Shown here: positions 1-12,260 of the stretch, in pieces | How positions within the stretch are numbered: position 1 is the stretch's first letter | Layout of the letters: the number at the start of each line of letters is the position of its first letter | Assembly (NCBI GenBank): GCA_008692225.1 | Contig: VICG01000006.1 | Span: 1,617,501 to 1,681,500, forward strand | From: Monilinia fructicola | Lineage: Eukaryota; Ascomycota; Leotiomycetes; Helotiales; Sclerotiniaceae | DNA length: 64,000 nucleotides | Direction of reading: 5' to 3' | The notes under the pieces: model-generated | Database searches by the model: none | What the model saw: the letters and a program-made list of their open reading frames with translations, nothing else | What the model was told of the DNA's origin: nothing | Program-made: the position numbers and the translations under genes

Positions 1-553
1 AGTATATCTTCAAAAAGTCTTTAATGCTTATTAAGCATACTTTTAGAATCTATTTATATTCTTAACTAATAACATTACTCATTTAAGCTAATTCATAATG
101 TTATTTGTTCAAACTAACTAATAAAAGTATTCGTTCTTTGTCTTTTAACCAATCAAATATCTACTTGCAATATATCATGCAAAATAACAGAATCTAATTG
201 GTTAAACTAATATAATTCACTTAAAATCTCTTATAGAAACGAATTCTCATTCCTACCTATAAATCCCTCAAATTCAACCCCACTTTCTTTCATTCTAACG
301 ATCTCATTGGATGAAAATGGTGAAAAAAAAAAATGACGTGATCACTAGTGTCGCACGTGATACACTTGGCATAATATTTTCATAACGCTCAAAAAGCGTT
401 ATAATATAAAAATATATATTCGTCAGCTAAAATATGTAATTTATACAACCCTAGTGCAAGTGGAGATTCAACCATAGTATTTCGTCATTAGAACTCAATC
501 TATCTATCTGACCTTCCCGAACAAGGAAGGATAAGATTACGTTAATAATCACC
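1..553. other. AT-rich intergenic DNA, no gene
   Basis: Very AT-rich flank with no supportable gene. It holds a perfect 8-bp hairpin (ATAACGCT at 382-389 paired with AGCGTTAT at 395-402) and a CACGTGAT motif near 353. The last ~100 bases must contain the promoter and leader of the Nudix gene that starts at 554. Confidence 0.6.
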
Positions 554-1578
554 ATGTCGACCTCGTCGTCATCCAATTCGAAGAAACCTTCTTTTTTAGA
601 TCTGGTGAAAGCTTGTGATAAGTAAGTTCTCTTACGTGAGCCTTGAATACGTATACAGTACTGACTCTCATCCTCAGCTTTCCATACGATGCAGATACCG
701 ACAAGCTGTACAAACTCTATCTTCCTGATGATGATCGAATCCACGGGTACATGCTTCCGGAGGTCGTCTCCAAGATGCCCTGGACTCCCGATTTCACCAT
801 TACCCAAGACCACCCCTTGTGTGTGCAACTCCACCCCTTGAATATCTCATCCAGTGATTTCTCAACCGCGTGCAATGATGCTTTCGCAAAGGTCATCAAC
901 CGAGCAATCGATGAAGACATCTTCAGCACCCTACACAAAGAACACAGCGAACCGTATGCCATCCCCGGTGCGAAGGAGCCCGTCCACCTCGAGCGGTATG
1001 CTGCTTCGCTCTTTGGCACCATATCGCGCGGTGCCCATCTCACAATCTTCACGCGTTCGAAGGGGCAGATGAAAATCTGGGTCGCGAGACGAAGCGCACA
1101 TCTCTTTACGTATCCCGGCAAATTCGATACCACCGTCGCCGGCGGAGTCCGCGCCGACGAGTCACCCTTCGAAACCATCGTGCACGAAGCCGACGAAGAA
1201 GCATCTCTGCCATCCGGACTCATCCGATCCAAGGTCCAAGCCGCGGGCGTCATCACGTATATGAAGACCACGGGCGCGGGATCCGGTGGCAACAGAGGCT
1301 TGATCAATGCTGACATGGTGTATGTGTATGATCTTGAGGTTAGCGAAGAGATCGTGCCCAAACCAAATGATACCGAGGTCGAAGGGTTTTACCTGTGGGG
1401 TGTGGACAAGGTTAGGGCGGAGTTGTTGAATGGGGGGTTTAAGACGAATAGCGCGGTGGTGATGATTGATTTCTTTATCAGACATGGGGTTGTTACGGCG
1501 GAGGAGGAAAGGGATTATACGGAGATTGTGATGAGGATGCATAGAAATTTGCCCTTTCCAACTGCGCCACCAAGCTAG
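554..1578 (+). CDS. Nudix hydrolase, DUF4743 + NUDIX (thiamine-diphosphate type)
   Basis: Two exons, 554-621 and 678-1578, encode 322 residues. The intron 622-677 has GTAAGT and CAG borders and joins in frame (asparagine codon split 2+1). The Nudix box begins GGVRADESPFE and continues to HEADEEASL, which fits G-x5-E-x7-xE-x2-EE. It has His for the usual Arg and Ser for the last Gly, a variation I associate with the thiamine-pyrophosphokinase-related Nudix family. The ~130 residues before it match the DUF4743-type N-terminal half found in these fungal proteins. Yeast YJR142W, of the same architecture, hydrolyses oxidised or damaged thiamine diphosphate; that role here is inferred by family. 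The ATG at 554 is preferred because it gives the splice-compatible frame and sits in an ACCATG context. Confidence 0.88.
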
Positions 1579-2682
1579 GTTTTTGGGTGCGGGTTTGAAT
1601 TTCGGGGCTTGGGGCTTGGAGACTGTTTCCTTCGACCTTTTTAGATGGTTTTGCTTGGCGTATATATCGAGGAGTAAGTTGGATGGAAGTCTGGGCTGGG
1701 CTCTAGAAGTGGTAGAGTAGATTTTTGACTTTAGATCCGGAGTGGCAGTTCATCAGTGTGACGCTCTCTTCACGCTGAACACAAAAGGCCTTTACTACAC
1801 AGGAAGAAATGCAAACTTATAAAAATCAGCAGCAGCTTCCAGTGAAGCCCGGCTCCTTTCTCCCCACCTTGGTCTGTTCTCCCCATCAACAACAATCACA
1901 TCCCAGCTCCTCATTCTAGTAAAATCATAATATGCTCCAAAGGAGTCCCGTCAGCCAAAACAAAGCCCTCCAAAAATCCCCCCTCAATCCGCCCTAATTC
2001 ATCTCCTTTCACAAGAAACTCGAAAACTCCTACTACACCAAGCGAGATAGCTTTCATAGGAGTAAATCACAGACGATACAAAAGCCGAGCTCGATCTCGT
2101 GCCTGATGCGCTTGCATCTTTGACGATTCAACATTTGAATACATCCTCAGCACTGGATCCCGTCTCTTTTGCTATCTCTTTACTAATCACTATATGTCAA
2201 GGTCCGGGATGTGTTTGGAGGTAACCGGATGGGAATTACTCTTATCTTGACGGTTTTTGCTAGTGCAGTTTTTCGAGATTGGATGTTGGTGATTATGGTT
2301 CGAGGGGGATAATGATATCTGGGGCGCTGATGCCGTATACGAGGAATCTTCTTGCTTCAGGGAGATGCTGCATATGCTGAGATTAGGAGATGGGATTTGA
2401 TGATAGTTGAAAAAGATAGTTGTTGAGGAATACCAGTTCCGGGCGTGTTATTCTGTTTTTGTGTTATGCTTCATTTTATTGATTCATTGGGGTGAATTGC
2501 TTTCTGTTGTTACATCTGATACACTCCTCGTCTTTAAATAAGTTGCACAAGTGTGCGGCAAGATGATCTCAAAAGATGTTGATATTTCTGCACACGATAT
2601 GATGCAAGCTATTCGTATGTTCTGTCATGATATCCGTGTAGCTGGGAAACAATTATAAGATTCTCCTCTACTGCTCCTCGGT
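1579..2682. other. Intergenic, convergent 3' flanks
   Basis: About 1.1 kb between the ends of the convergent Nudix and hydrolase genes. Stop codons occur in all frames at short spacing, and I see no exon pair, RNA gene or repeat. It presumably contains both 3' UTRs. Confidence 0.5.
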
Positions 2683-3620
2683 CTACTCATCTCTACAAGA
2701 TTTCCACCAGCAAGGCACAGCTAGTAAACGGAGTTGAGATTTCCTCAGTATATCATTACAATTCCTCGAGCCCTTCCACTTCCGCGCAAATTCCCCACCC
2801 TCAGCCCTCCAACACTCAAACCAAATCATCCCACAAGCGCCCCCCACCGCCTCCAAGATAAACTCCACCGTCTCCTCCGGCCTACTCAACATAGGCGAAT
2901 GACCACTCCTCACCTCCCTCACCACCACATCTGCCCCCGCCTCCCTCGCCCTCTCAACCAACACCCTCTGCACTTCAACCGTCAACGTCCGATCCTCCCC
3001 CGTCACCAAATACCAAACCGGCACATCCAACCACCCCGCATACGCCGCGTCCGCGCCCTCCCGCAAAACCCGCTGCGACTGTCTCGTCAGCCGACTCACC
3101 CAGTACTTCCCCTCCTCCTCCTCCAGATCGTGATAAAACGACTCCCGCGGATCCCCCTGCAGCCTCGCAAACCCGCTCGCGTCGAACCGCCACAGCGGCG
3201 GCGGGACCCCCCCAATCGCATCCAGGAAGCTCACCCCCGTCTGCGCGAACCCGCAGCCCATCATCGCCAGTCCGATCACGTGGCCCGTCGCCGTGGACGG
3301 GTCGCGAGAGGGTGAGAGAGGAAGAGGGTGCGGGCCCGGGTTGTGACGGGTGAGGCCGCGGACGGCGCTTTGGCCGACGGCGGCGCCGTAGGAGTGCAGG
3401 ATGAGGAGGACGTCGCGGCCGTGTTGGGTCTCGGCTAGGATGGCGGTGCGCACGGCTTGGATGTCGTCGTCGAGGCTGGTGGTGGCGTCGCCGCTGGTGG
3501 AGGGGAGGTCGATGGCCACGCATTTGTATTGCTGGGCCTCGAGGAGGGATGTGACCTTGGCCCAGATTTCGGCTCGGTGCCATGCGCCGGGGATCAAGAC
3601 GAGCGTGGGTTTATGGACAT
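2683..3620 (-). CDS. Alpha/beta hydrolase, frame-disrupted just after the ATG
   Basis: A GC-rich reading frame encodes an alpha/beta-hydrolase fold (AB_hydrolase_6-like). The strand-1 motif is KPTLVLIPGAWH, the nucleophile elbow is LHSYGA (Ser nucleophile), the acid is probably the Asp of TGEDR, and the catalytic His is in SGHSPM near the C-terminus. The long open frame has no in-frame ATG upstream of the first motif. The only well-placed ATG, at 3620 in an ACCACCATG context, is one base out of frame with it and reaches a stop after eight codons. One extra C in the CC run right after the ATG would join them and give about 312 residues, so I call the start there. TTAAATAG at about 3754-3761 is a TATA-like element upstream. 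Substrate unknown; similar fungal proteins are annotated only as hydrolases or esterases. Confidence 0.72.
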
Positions 3621-4662
3621 GGTGGTTATGGCTGGATGTGAGGTGAGGGGTACGTGCGCGATAGGCGAATTGAATGCAAAGGGGATGAAGAAGATAGAAG
3701 GAAAGAAGAGATAGAGAGAGAGAGATGGATTGAATATCCAAGAGCGAAGCCGCTATTTAAGACAATTCACCGGGGGTAATCTTTGTGTATTTTCTGACCG
3801 TCTGACAACATCCGACCTCCGTGAAGTCGGCGATGTGACTCGCTCCCGGAACCTTTTCGCATTCCTCGTGAGATATCGGGTGATGTTCGGCTCAATTAGG
3901 AGTCGGCTCTCTTCGAAATGCATAAGACGGAAACGCATGGCGTCGCGTGTCTTTCTTTCTGGGGTACGGATACGGAGTGCCATAGTGCCTCTTCCTGAGC
4001 GGGTCAATTCTATCGCGTTATATATATCGGCGAACTGCTACGTTTGGAGGTTCGGTTCCTCTGCATGTGTATGCCAGGGGGGAATTTGGCATTACCAAGA
4101 TCGAATTTGGTCAATGTTCCATGCCACGTGGTTTGGCTTGGACATATCTTTCATTTTGAGTCCTGAATTCTTAGTTACTCGGCACAATATTGCACATCGT
4201 TTATCAGGCATACATCAGAGAAATATCGTATGAAGTCTGTCATACTCTTGATTGTACTACCGTGTTCAAACCACCAAGTCAGACCCCAACCCCTTAAGCA
4301 TATCCGCACTGTAATCAAGTTACAATACGACTGAGCCATATACAATTCAGAAAAATAGCTACATTAGATTCACTATATTCCATGGCAGGGTGCGTATATA
4401 AGAATTTGTTTGTATGCACAGCTAAGATTCGTCACATCGCCCCTCATTCCCCTCATGATAGCACAGCAACATGCAACGCAAGACGTAGCCATATATTCCC
4501 GAAATTCTCCCCCCACGGCATCAAAGAATCGATATCATAACCCAGTCCATCTCATTACCACACCTATACGTAACCAGCCATCTGCATCATACAGAACATT
4601 CAAAGTGAATAAATTCCACCCAGCACCGAATTCATTTTGAATCAAATCTCACCAGTCACCGC
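3621..4662. other. Intergenic, no gene seen
   Basis: Holds the promoter side of the hydrolase and the 3' side of the transporter remnant. A 167-codon open frame on the plus strand (3733-4233) lacks an ATG start and has no recognisable motif, so I do not call it. Confidence 0.45.
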
Positions 4663-6200
4663 TCATATCATGTATTCGGCGTTGACGGGGCTCTTGCACG
4701 AGGATGCCGTAATCTGTGGTTTCTGGAACGCCGCAATCAAGGCTTCTATATCACTATATGCACCGAATGCAGCCGCGACTAACGCACCACGGAAATGAAT
4801 GATATTCCAGGTATTCAAGATGAATCTCTTTCGGAAAGCTGTCAACAATCTTTTTGAACCCCTGTCTGTGAGTATGACTCTACCAGCAGCAGGGTCAACA
4901 CACTCTGTTTCAACAAGAGAGTCGGCTTTGGGGCAGTAAGCTACGTATAGAATAGGTGGGAACGTGTATGTGAATTGGAGAATGCAAAGAGCTACGAGTG
5001 ATGAGAGGCCGAAGAAATTTGGAATAGCGGCGGATACGATATAACTATAAGCGATGGACCAATAAATTGGAACCATACTCACCCAGAGCTACCTTGCTCT
5101 GTGTGACTTAAGAGGCGGAGCCCCTAAGAAAGCCATGAATGTATTGCTGTATACGATTTTGATGCCAATCTTGCCATAAAGACCAGTTACGAGAGAGCCG
5201 AGATGAAAGCGATTATATCGTTAGTCATTTGCCAGGCAGAGGGACATACACCCTGATAGGAGAGATCGACGGCGTACTGTCCTTGGTAGGCGTAGATGAA
5301 ACATCCGTGAGGGATGTAGGGAATGTAGATGACCAAATGATGCGACTGGTAGAAATGGCCAGCATCATCGGGAGTGCCGAGTGCGCCGCCATGTGCAGTT
5401 CCTGCAGCAGCATTGGCAGCTCGATAATTTGGTGCGCTATGCGCCACAACACCCAGGGTACAAAAGGCACGGGAAACATTCCTCCAGAGAGCAGCACTAG
5501 CCAACCAACCAAACTTCTGCAATATTCGAACTTGACCGAGAAAGAAACCGGCGAGTGCAAAGACAAGACCACAGATTGCGTCGCAGACTTTAACCTTTGA
5601 GATTCGGGAAAGTGCCTATCATAACGTTAACCTATCTCAAGTGAGGGGGTGTATGGTATATCCCGGCAGAATTGGGCATGGAATAGAGCCGACGACTGAA
5701 AGGGGACTGAATATTGAATTAAGATTGAAATTTGACAGGGGGCGAAGGGAAACCCCAACCTGTCCATCGCCACCAATAATCACACCAACGTTGAACGAGA
5801 GTTGCAGAGATTAAAGGATATCGACCGCATGTCGAACTGGTGCGCCACAAACCCGAAATGCCGTATCTCCATATCTTCGTAAATCTATGGATCCTGATGC
5901 GAATCACGACCGAGCAACATAGAGTACAGGAGAAACCCCCCGCTAGTCTTCTCAGCGACTGATGCCAAACCCAACATGAAAGAAGCATCTCACCAAACAG
6001 CCCATGCTCCAAATACAGGGGGAGAGCGCGATCCCCAGTCCCAACCTAGTGCAGCAAGCGCAAAACTCGCAACCGCACCGTCGACTCCCTTGCTTGCAAA
6101 CCCGGGTCCCCGGTATGCCCAACTCACGCAACACCAGCCAAATGGACCCCGAAGATCTGCAGCGATGCAAGGAAATGCTGCCGACCACGTAGCGGTTCGC
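4663..6200 (-). pseudogene. Decayed amino-acid transporter (Aa_trans/AAAP type)
   Basis: Minus-strand fragments line up in order with a fungal multi-spanning amino-acid permease of the Mtr/AAAP type. From N to C they are GDTAFRVCGAPVRH, SLQLSFNVGVII, FGWLASAALW, VVAHSAPNY, YQGQYAV, VTGLYGKIGIKIVY, IPNFFGL, LCILQFTYTFPPILYV, and a C-terminal tail starting AAGRVIL. Lesions: TAA at 5811-5813 in a position where relatives have Gln; a dinucleotide frameshift in a CT run at 5190-5197; TAG at 5089-5091 between Arg and Leu-Trp; at least one further shift near 5877. N-terminal membrane segments upstream of ~5950 survive only as scraps in mixed frames inside a GC-rich patch. Two stops are substitutions, so this is a genuine pseudogene rather than only an assembly artefact. 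A gene predictor may split it into two or three false exons. Confidence 0.8.
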
Positions 6201-7412
6201 AATGCCCCCCAGCATCTGTCCACGCAGCATTCACAAGCGTTGCGCGATCGCATGCGCCCTGTGCCTCCCTCCACGCGCATCTCTCTCCGCCATAGCTCGC
6301 TCCTCGCCATGCTCGCCGGCAGACTTCGCCACCGGGGCCTATCCCTTGAGTTCCCGTGGCGGGGCCACGAGCAAAAAGAATGTGGCTTCGCCGATATCAT
6401 GATGCGTACCAGCATCATCCTCCGCGCGTGCAAGACCAGCAGAATCATGCTATCCTTCCAAGGGAACGGCCAGTTTCAGCACGGGCACAGGTATCCACGC
6501 AACGTAATCTGTGATGGGAACGTAGGGTCGGTCGACCTTGCAGGCGGGAATATCTTGAGGATAAACAGATAGATGCGTGTACAAAGTAAATCTTGCTCGC
6601 AATGGATGGTTCTACGAGAAAATGAGTTGTGAAATGTTGTAAATGTGGGATATCTTACTCGAGGATCGAGTATCATTTCTGGAGAGAGAAGTACGACATG
6701 AAAACTAGAATACTACCTAATTACTACCTACCTACCTCTTGTACAGTATATGATTATATATCAATCAAGACTCTCAAACCATTGAGCTATTATGAAATCA
6801 AGTGATTTGATGTAGGAAACTATATAAAAAAAGCCAAGTATAATCGATCAAGATGTATAGATTTGAGCGAAACCACTCATAACCTTGACGAAACAACCTT
6901 CCTTTTGTGGTTTCGTTGCACCTTTCTCCTGTCTAATCATGGAAATGGATACAATTATCTTTGTATATTCTCATCTAGAGTTTTCGAATTAATCCTGCCT
7001 CAGATTATATATACTATTATTTTTTATCTGTCACCTTCATTTCCAACTATCAATACATTCATGCAGGTAACTTGGAAAGGAATAAACAGATTTATATCTC
7101 ATAGATATCCTAAATTGAAAAATTATATTTTCAAATATACCTTGCTAGGAACCTCAATTCACCTGAGATCAGGCGACAGTCTGGACCTTCAGTATGTGGA
7201 TATATACATACATATTGAGAGGTACAACCACTCATTTCCATAATAATTAATCGCTTTGGATTTGCAGTTACAGTTGCAGTTGAATGCCAAACTCTAGTAT
7301 TTTGAACAGGAAAAGAACAGAAAATGCTTGATCATTTGAACCCGTTGAAACGCCATACCTACGTACATGCAGTGCAGAAAAGACTTAAAATTTTATATCA
7401 ATCATTTATCCT
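6201..7412. other. Intergenic; GC-rich patch then AT-rich DNA
   Basis: 6201-6460 continues the GC-rich patch that begins near 5970; its open frames on both strands have no recognisable domain. From 6600 onward the DNA is AT-rich and contains the 3' flank of the sulfite reductase gene. I see no gene here. Confidence 0.4.
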
Positions 7413-10400
7413 TTATTCTTCATCAGATTCTTCCTCGGCGACCTATCGTTTATGTTAGTCTCAATTTAAATCACGAGTTCAGGAAGAAAGAGAATAAATA
7501 CTCACATCGTCATGGAAAGTCTTTCCTTCGGTCGTCTCCTTAATCATACCAATCCTAATACAGAAGTCTCCAAAATGTTCACCTTCCTCTCGCTCCAAAG
7601 AATATCTCTTCAATAATGGTTTCATGATCTCCAGAATTTCATCTTCCTTGATACTGCTTCTGTAAAGTTTGTTGAGACGTTGACCGTGGTATCCACCTCC
7701 AAGATACATATTGTATGCACCATAGGCTTTACCCACGAAAGCAACTTCCGCTAACCAAGGTCTGGCACATCCGTTAGGACATCCTGTCATACGCATGACG
7801 ATGGAATCTTGACGCATTCCATTCTCTTCGATGACGCCTTCGAGTTTGGTAATGAGTTGTGGAAGATAACGTTCGGATTCGGCCATGGCAAGACCACATG
7901 TTGGGAAAGCAACACAGGCTGAGGAAGAAAGTCGCAATCCGGAGAAGGCAACATTATCAAGCTTATACTTGGCTAGTAATTCCTTCATTGCTGGAAGATC
8001 TTCATCAGCAACGTTGCTAAGAATTAGATGCTGGTTACCAGTCAATCTGAATTCACCCTTGTGAACCTTGGCAATCTCTCGAAGACCAGTCTTCATTGGG
8101 AAATCAGCAGTGTCTTCGATACGGCCGTTCTCAATGAATAAGGTGAAATGATTCAATCCAGTCTCATCCTTGACCCAACCGAAAGTATCGATGTTGCTTT
8201 GGAACTTGAATGGCCTGGCCTTCTCGAACTGTTGACCCCACAATTCTTCAACCTTGCCCTTGAAAACATCAACACCCATATCATCGACGGTGTACTTGAG
8301 ACGAGCGTGCTTTCGGTTCTTACGATCGCCATGATCACGTTGGACAAGCATGACCTTCTCGCAAGCAATGTGAACTTGTTCCTTGGAAACAAATCCAATG
8401 AGACTTCCGGTTCGAGGATATGTCTTCTTGTTGTTGTGTGTAACACCCATACCACCACCAATGAGAAGATTGAAACCTGCTAAGTTACCATCATCACCTT
8501 TGATAGCAATAAGACCAATATCGTGGGCGTAAACATCAGTATCGTTATGTGGAGGGATGGCAATGGTAATCTTGAACTTTCTTGGCAAGTAGGTAGGACC
8601 ATATAAAGGCTCAAAATCTTGAATAGCATCGCCAGCTACTTGTGTCTTTTTATCGTTTTCATCCTTGAGCCAGATTTCGTGGTAAGCAGTTGTAGCAGGT
8701 AAGAGATGATCGGAGATTCTCTTTGAAATGGCATGGACCTCTTTGTGGTACTTTGAACCAGTTGGCAAACTACTGCACATGACGTTACGATTAACATCAC
8801 CACATGCAGCGATAGTAGTCATCAAAGCTTTATTGATACCACGCATGGCACCCTTGAGCTTCGTCTTGATGACGCCGTGGAATTGGAAAGTTTGACGCGT
8901 AGTGAGTTTCATGGTTTGGTTTCCGAATTCATTGCTAACATCGTCCATCTGGACCCATTGCTTTGGAGTCGAAACACCACCAGGTAATCTACAACGAATC
9001 ATGAACGAATAGGCAGGCTCGAGACCTTGTGCCTTGCGTTCGTCCCGAAGATCACGATCATCTTGCATATATGTACCGTGGAATTTGGTTAATTGTGAAT
9101 CTGCAGCAGAGATGGCCATTGTCGATGTGTCCTTCAATCCTTCTTCGATGGTACCACGAAGGTAATTGGATTCGATCTTGATGTCTTCATTGGTGATAGG
9201 TGGGGCTTCGGGTTCCAAGCCTTCGACTTTGTCAACCCCAAGAGCTTGCCAAATGATCGGTTCCCAGTTTTGGTAACCAGTTTGATATCCATCTGGATCT
9301 TGATCATCACCCAATCCAATATCAGCAAGACGCTTTCCACCAAGGTTTGCCAAAACACGATCGAGATCCTTTCCAGGCTTGTTGTAATAGTGTTTGTCTT
9401 CTTTGCGAGGCCAGTAATGACTATCACCAAGAGCAAATACGGAGTAGTTGACCGATGCGAGATCCAAATCGGTGTTGTCCTTGATAGCTTCCCAGAATGC
9501 ATGACCATTTTGTGGGAATTCTCCTTGACCAGCGGTACTTGTTAAGAAAACAATGTTTTCTTCAGTGGGAAGATCTTCAATAGGATAATCTTCCATGGCC
9601 ATAACGATTGTTTTCAAGCCACGCGCTTTACCTCTGTTGCCCAATCTCTTTGATAGAGATTCAGCATTGCCATTGTCTGAGGCAAAAAGAATAGTAAGAG
9701 GGGCACCAAGCATACCCTCGAGAAGCTCGTTGTATGCGTCCTTGGCCTTTCTCTTTTGTAAAGCACGAACTTCTGTACCGTAATCCTCGGAGATGGTAGA
9801 TGAGAACTGAGGATGCTTCTTCATCAATTGGGTAAGGTGATTATCACGAGCCAAGAAGTCCTTTAGTTCCTTCTTAATTCGCTCGGAATCCAGAGAGAAA
9901 TTAGCCTCTCCCTTCTCTTCGTTGTCTGGGTTCCATCTGTACAATGGCCAGTAACCAAGGTCTACTGCCTTCTTAGTTTCTTGGAGAACAGTCAATGGAG
10001 AATCATTCTCCTTGAAATAAGGAAGATAAGCAACGACGACGGATGGACCATTGAATTGATCTGCCTCGATCATTGCTTGTAAGACCTGGGTATAAGAACT
10101 GTATACGGCGACAGAAGCAACATAAGCGTTACCGAAATTCATGGCATAAAGACCAATATCCTTCTTTCTTCTCTCAGCATCAGCGGCTGAGCGTTCCGAG
10201 TATGGTGTAGAGTCGATAATCAGCATGTTGACATTCTCACCAGATGCGATGACATGGTGTACACCTGAGTTTCCGAGATCGTAGGCCCATGCATCAGAAC
10301 CGACGAGCCAAGAAGATTCCTTGCGGAAAAGTCCTTTCTTTGAGAGCAAATTCTGTGATAATGCCGATCCATCGGTCTCGAGGCGAGCAATAATTTCATC

Positions 10401-12260
10401 AGCTAGCTCATCGTTGGCTCCGGCAGACCACTTTGACAACCACGATTTTGGTGCTTCGGTAATAAATTCCTTGGATTGCGCCGCCTCCTTGATTTCTTCG
10501 GTAAATCTTTGGCGGTGTTCCTTCCTGGCCAATAGAGAGCCAAAACCAAATTCTGGGTTCGACGCGATAGTGGAAGAGATGCCAGCATTCTTCGAATTAA
10601 TCTCGTTTGCTAAATGAAGTCTCTTACCAAAAATTTGATCTAAGATCTTCATGTAAGCAGACTCGACTTTTGGTTGGCTCAAAGTATGCTCGCTTGAAGG
10701 TGCATTGGGCCCATCTGGGTTTCCGACCTCGAGGTTTTGAATTGGCTTTTCAGAAACCAAGTTTTGCACAACACCACGAAGTGCTTGTCGCACTGTATCT
10801 GGTGCAATAAATCCTAATTGATGTCCAACGATGACATCAACACCACCTCCTGGTCCTGATTTGAGTGTTGTAAGTAAATCCAAAAGTAAAGGTCCCCATT
10901 TGGTTGTCTTTCTTCTGATTTGCTCGAGAACAGCAATTCTCTTGATGGATTTTGGGATTGCTTCGATCAATTTAGAGCCTAACCAGGGCCTATATAATCG
11001 GGCTGTAATGATACCAGCTTTTGCAAAAACTTCGTCGGCCCCTTCATCGATTGCTAGAGCAAAGGATGCAACATCTGATCCAAAGATAAACAATGCATTT
11101 TCAGCATTTGCAGGTCCAGTATAGTGGAAAGGGGTATATTCTCTGCCAACCATCAATTTCAGTTGATCCCAAATACCAGAGACAAAGTTGTAAATATCAT
11201 CCGAGGAGACTGCCCGTACATTTGGCGCATCGACCGTTGTAGCAGAAGAAGCTCGGCTATCCACACTGCTTTCTCTGACCGAAGAAGATTTCGAGGATCC
11301 GACGGATGAGGCCTTGGATGTTGCCTCAGCCGTTGTCTGACCTGGTACAGCAGACTCGGTGCTATCCTCCCCACCAGAGGTAACCCCAGTTGCAGTGTTC
11401 TCGGAAATAGTTGCAATCCTTCCATCGTCTGCATATATGCTTGAGCCTCCAATCTTGCTGCCTTGGAAAACTCTGACAGAATCGATGTTCAAGATCTTGG
11501 CAACAACATCTGGGTTCTCAAAATCAATGTGGTTGTCATCTGCCGATGATCCAGAATCAAAGAAATGAATGACACCCTTTCCTGACTTAATAGCAAGAGC
11601 ATGAGCAGTCACAGCAATATCTTGTGCTTCCTGTAACGTTTCGGACTGTAGGAAGGTGAAACCAGAATTTCGTATCGAGGTTATTGAGGAGTAATCTGGG
11701 TATTGTGATGGTTGTAGTGAGACATGAATGACGACTGGGAAGTTTGCAAGTCTGTAGAGATGGGGGACTGAAGAGACGAGGATTGATGAATTTGTGGTGA
11801 CTGTAACAAGCTTTCCATTGCGTATGGGCGTAAATACTGATAGCAGAGGATCGTTGTTGTGGCGAATTGTTTGCAACTGATTGGATATAAGTCAATACTC
11901 CAGGGCGCTTGTCTGATATCGAGTAGAGGTAAACATTGGTCACTCACCTCTGGAACGCCACTTTCATTGGCAGCAACAAGACTTAAATCCTTTCTTCCAG
12001 CATATCTTTGTAAATGTGACGAGAACTCTGACTCAATTGAATGAGCAGGTTGAACCGAAATGATCACATCGCTGGACAAGTATGCAATTCTTGCCACTAT
12101 TCAAGGAAGCAGATAACATCAGTATCACAGAATCTCTTGAAGGGGTGGTGGGGGAGATAGAGGGGAAAAGGTGCCGCATAACAAGGGTATATGGGATTGA
12201 TCGATAGAGAGACATACCAGCTTCTTCAGGTGTACGAATCTTTCCAGAAGTCGACGCCAT
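7413..12260 (-). CDS. MET5: Sulfite reductase [NADPH] beta subunit (hemoprotein)
   Basis: Four exons: 12218-12260, 11948-12096, 7506-11876, 7413-7442, giving 1,530 residues, a normal length for fungal Met5. Junction phases agree throughout. It reduces sulfite to sulfide with the flavoprotein Met10, feeding cysteine and methionine synthesis in the cytosol. Visible domains in order: an N-terminal pyruvate-flavodoxin-oxidoreductase-like region (ATPEEAV-type start), a flavodoxin domain around residues 740-900 (TILFASDNGNAESLS, FLTSTAGQGEFP, FALGDSHYW), then the nitrite/sulfite reductase hemoprotein repeats. The siroheme-4Fe4S cysteines occur in the segments ACVAFPTCGLAMAE and MTGCPNGCARPWLAE. The last exon encodes only an acidic tail ending EEESDEE. 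An in-frame ATG at 12344 would add 28 residues; I prefer 12260 because relatives begin close to it. No frameshift anywhere in 4.6 kb of coding sequence. Confidence 0.97.

Noticed and set aside
717..1361. 214-codon minus-strand open frame across the Nudix gene
   Set aside because: It is antisense to a well-supported gene and has no motif; GC-rich third positions keep the opposite strand open.
2734..3315. 193-codon Pro/Arg-rich plus-strand frame
   Set aside because: Antisense shadow of the GC-rich hydrolase gene; composition-driven.
3733..4233. 167-codon frame upstream of the hydrolase
   Set aside because: No ATG at its start, no domain, and it overlaps the hydrolase promoter.
5976..6572. 198-codon plus-strand frame in the GC-rich patch
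   Set aside because: Low-complexity reading with no domain; it overlaps the transporter remnant on the other strand.
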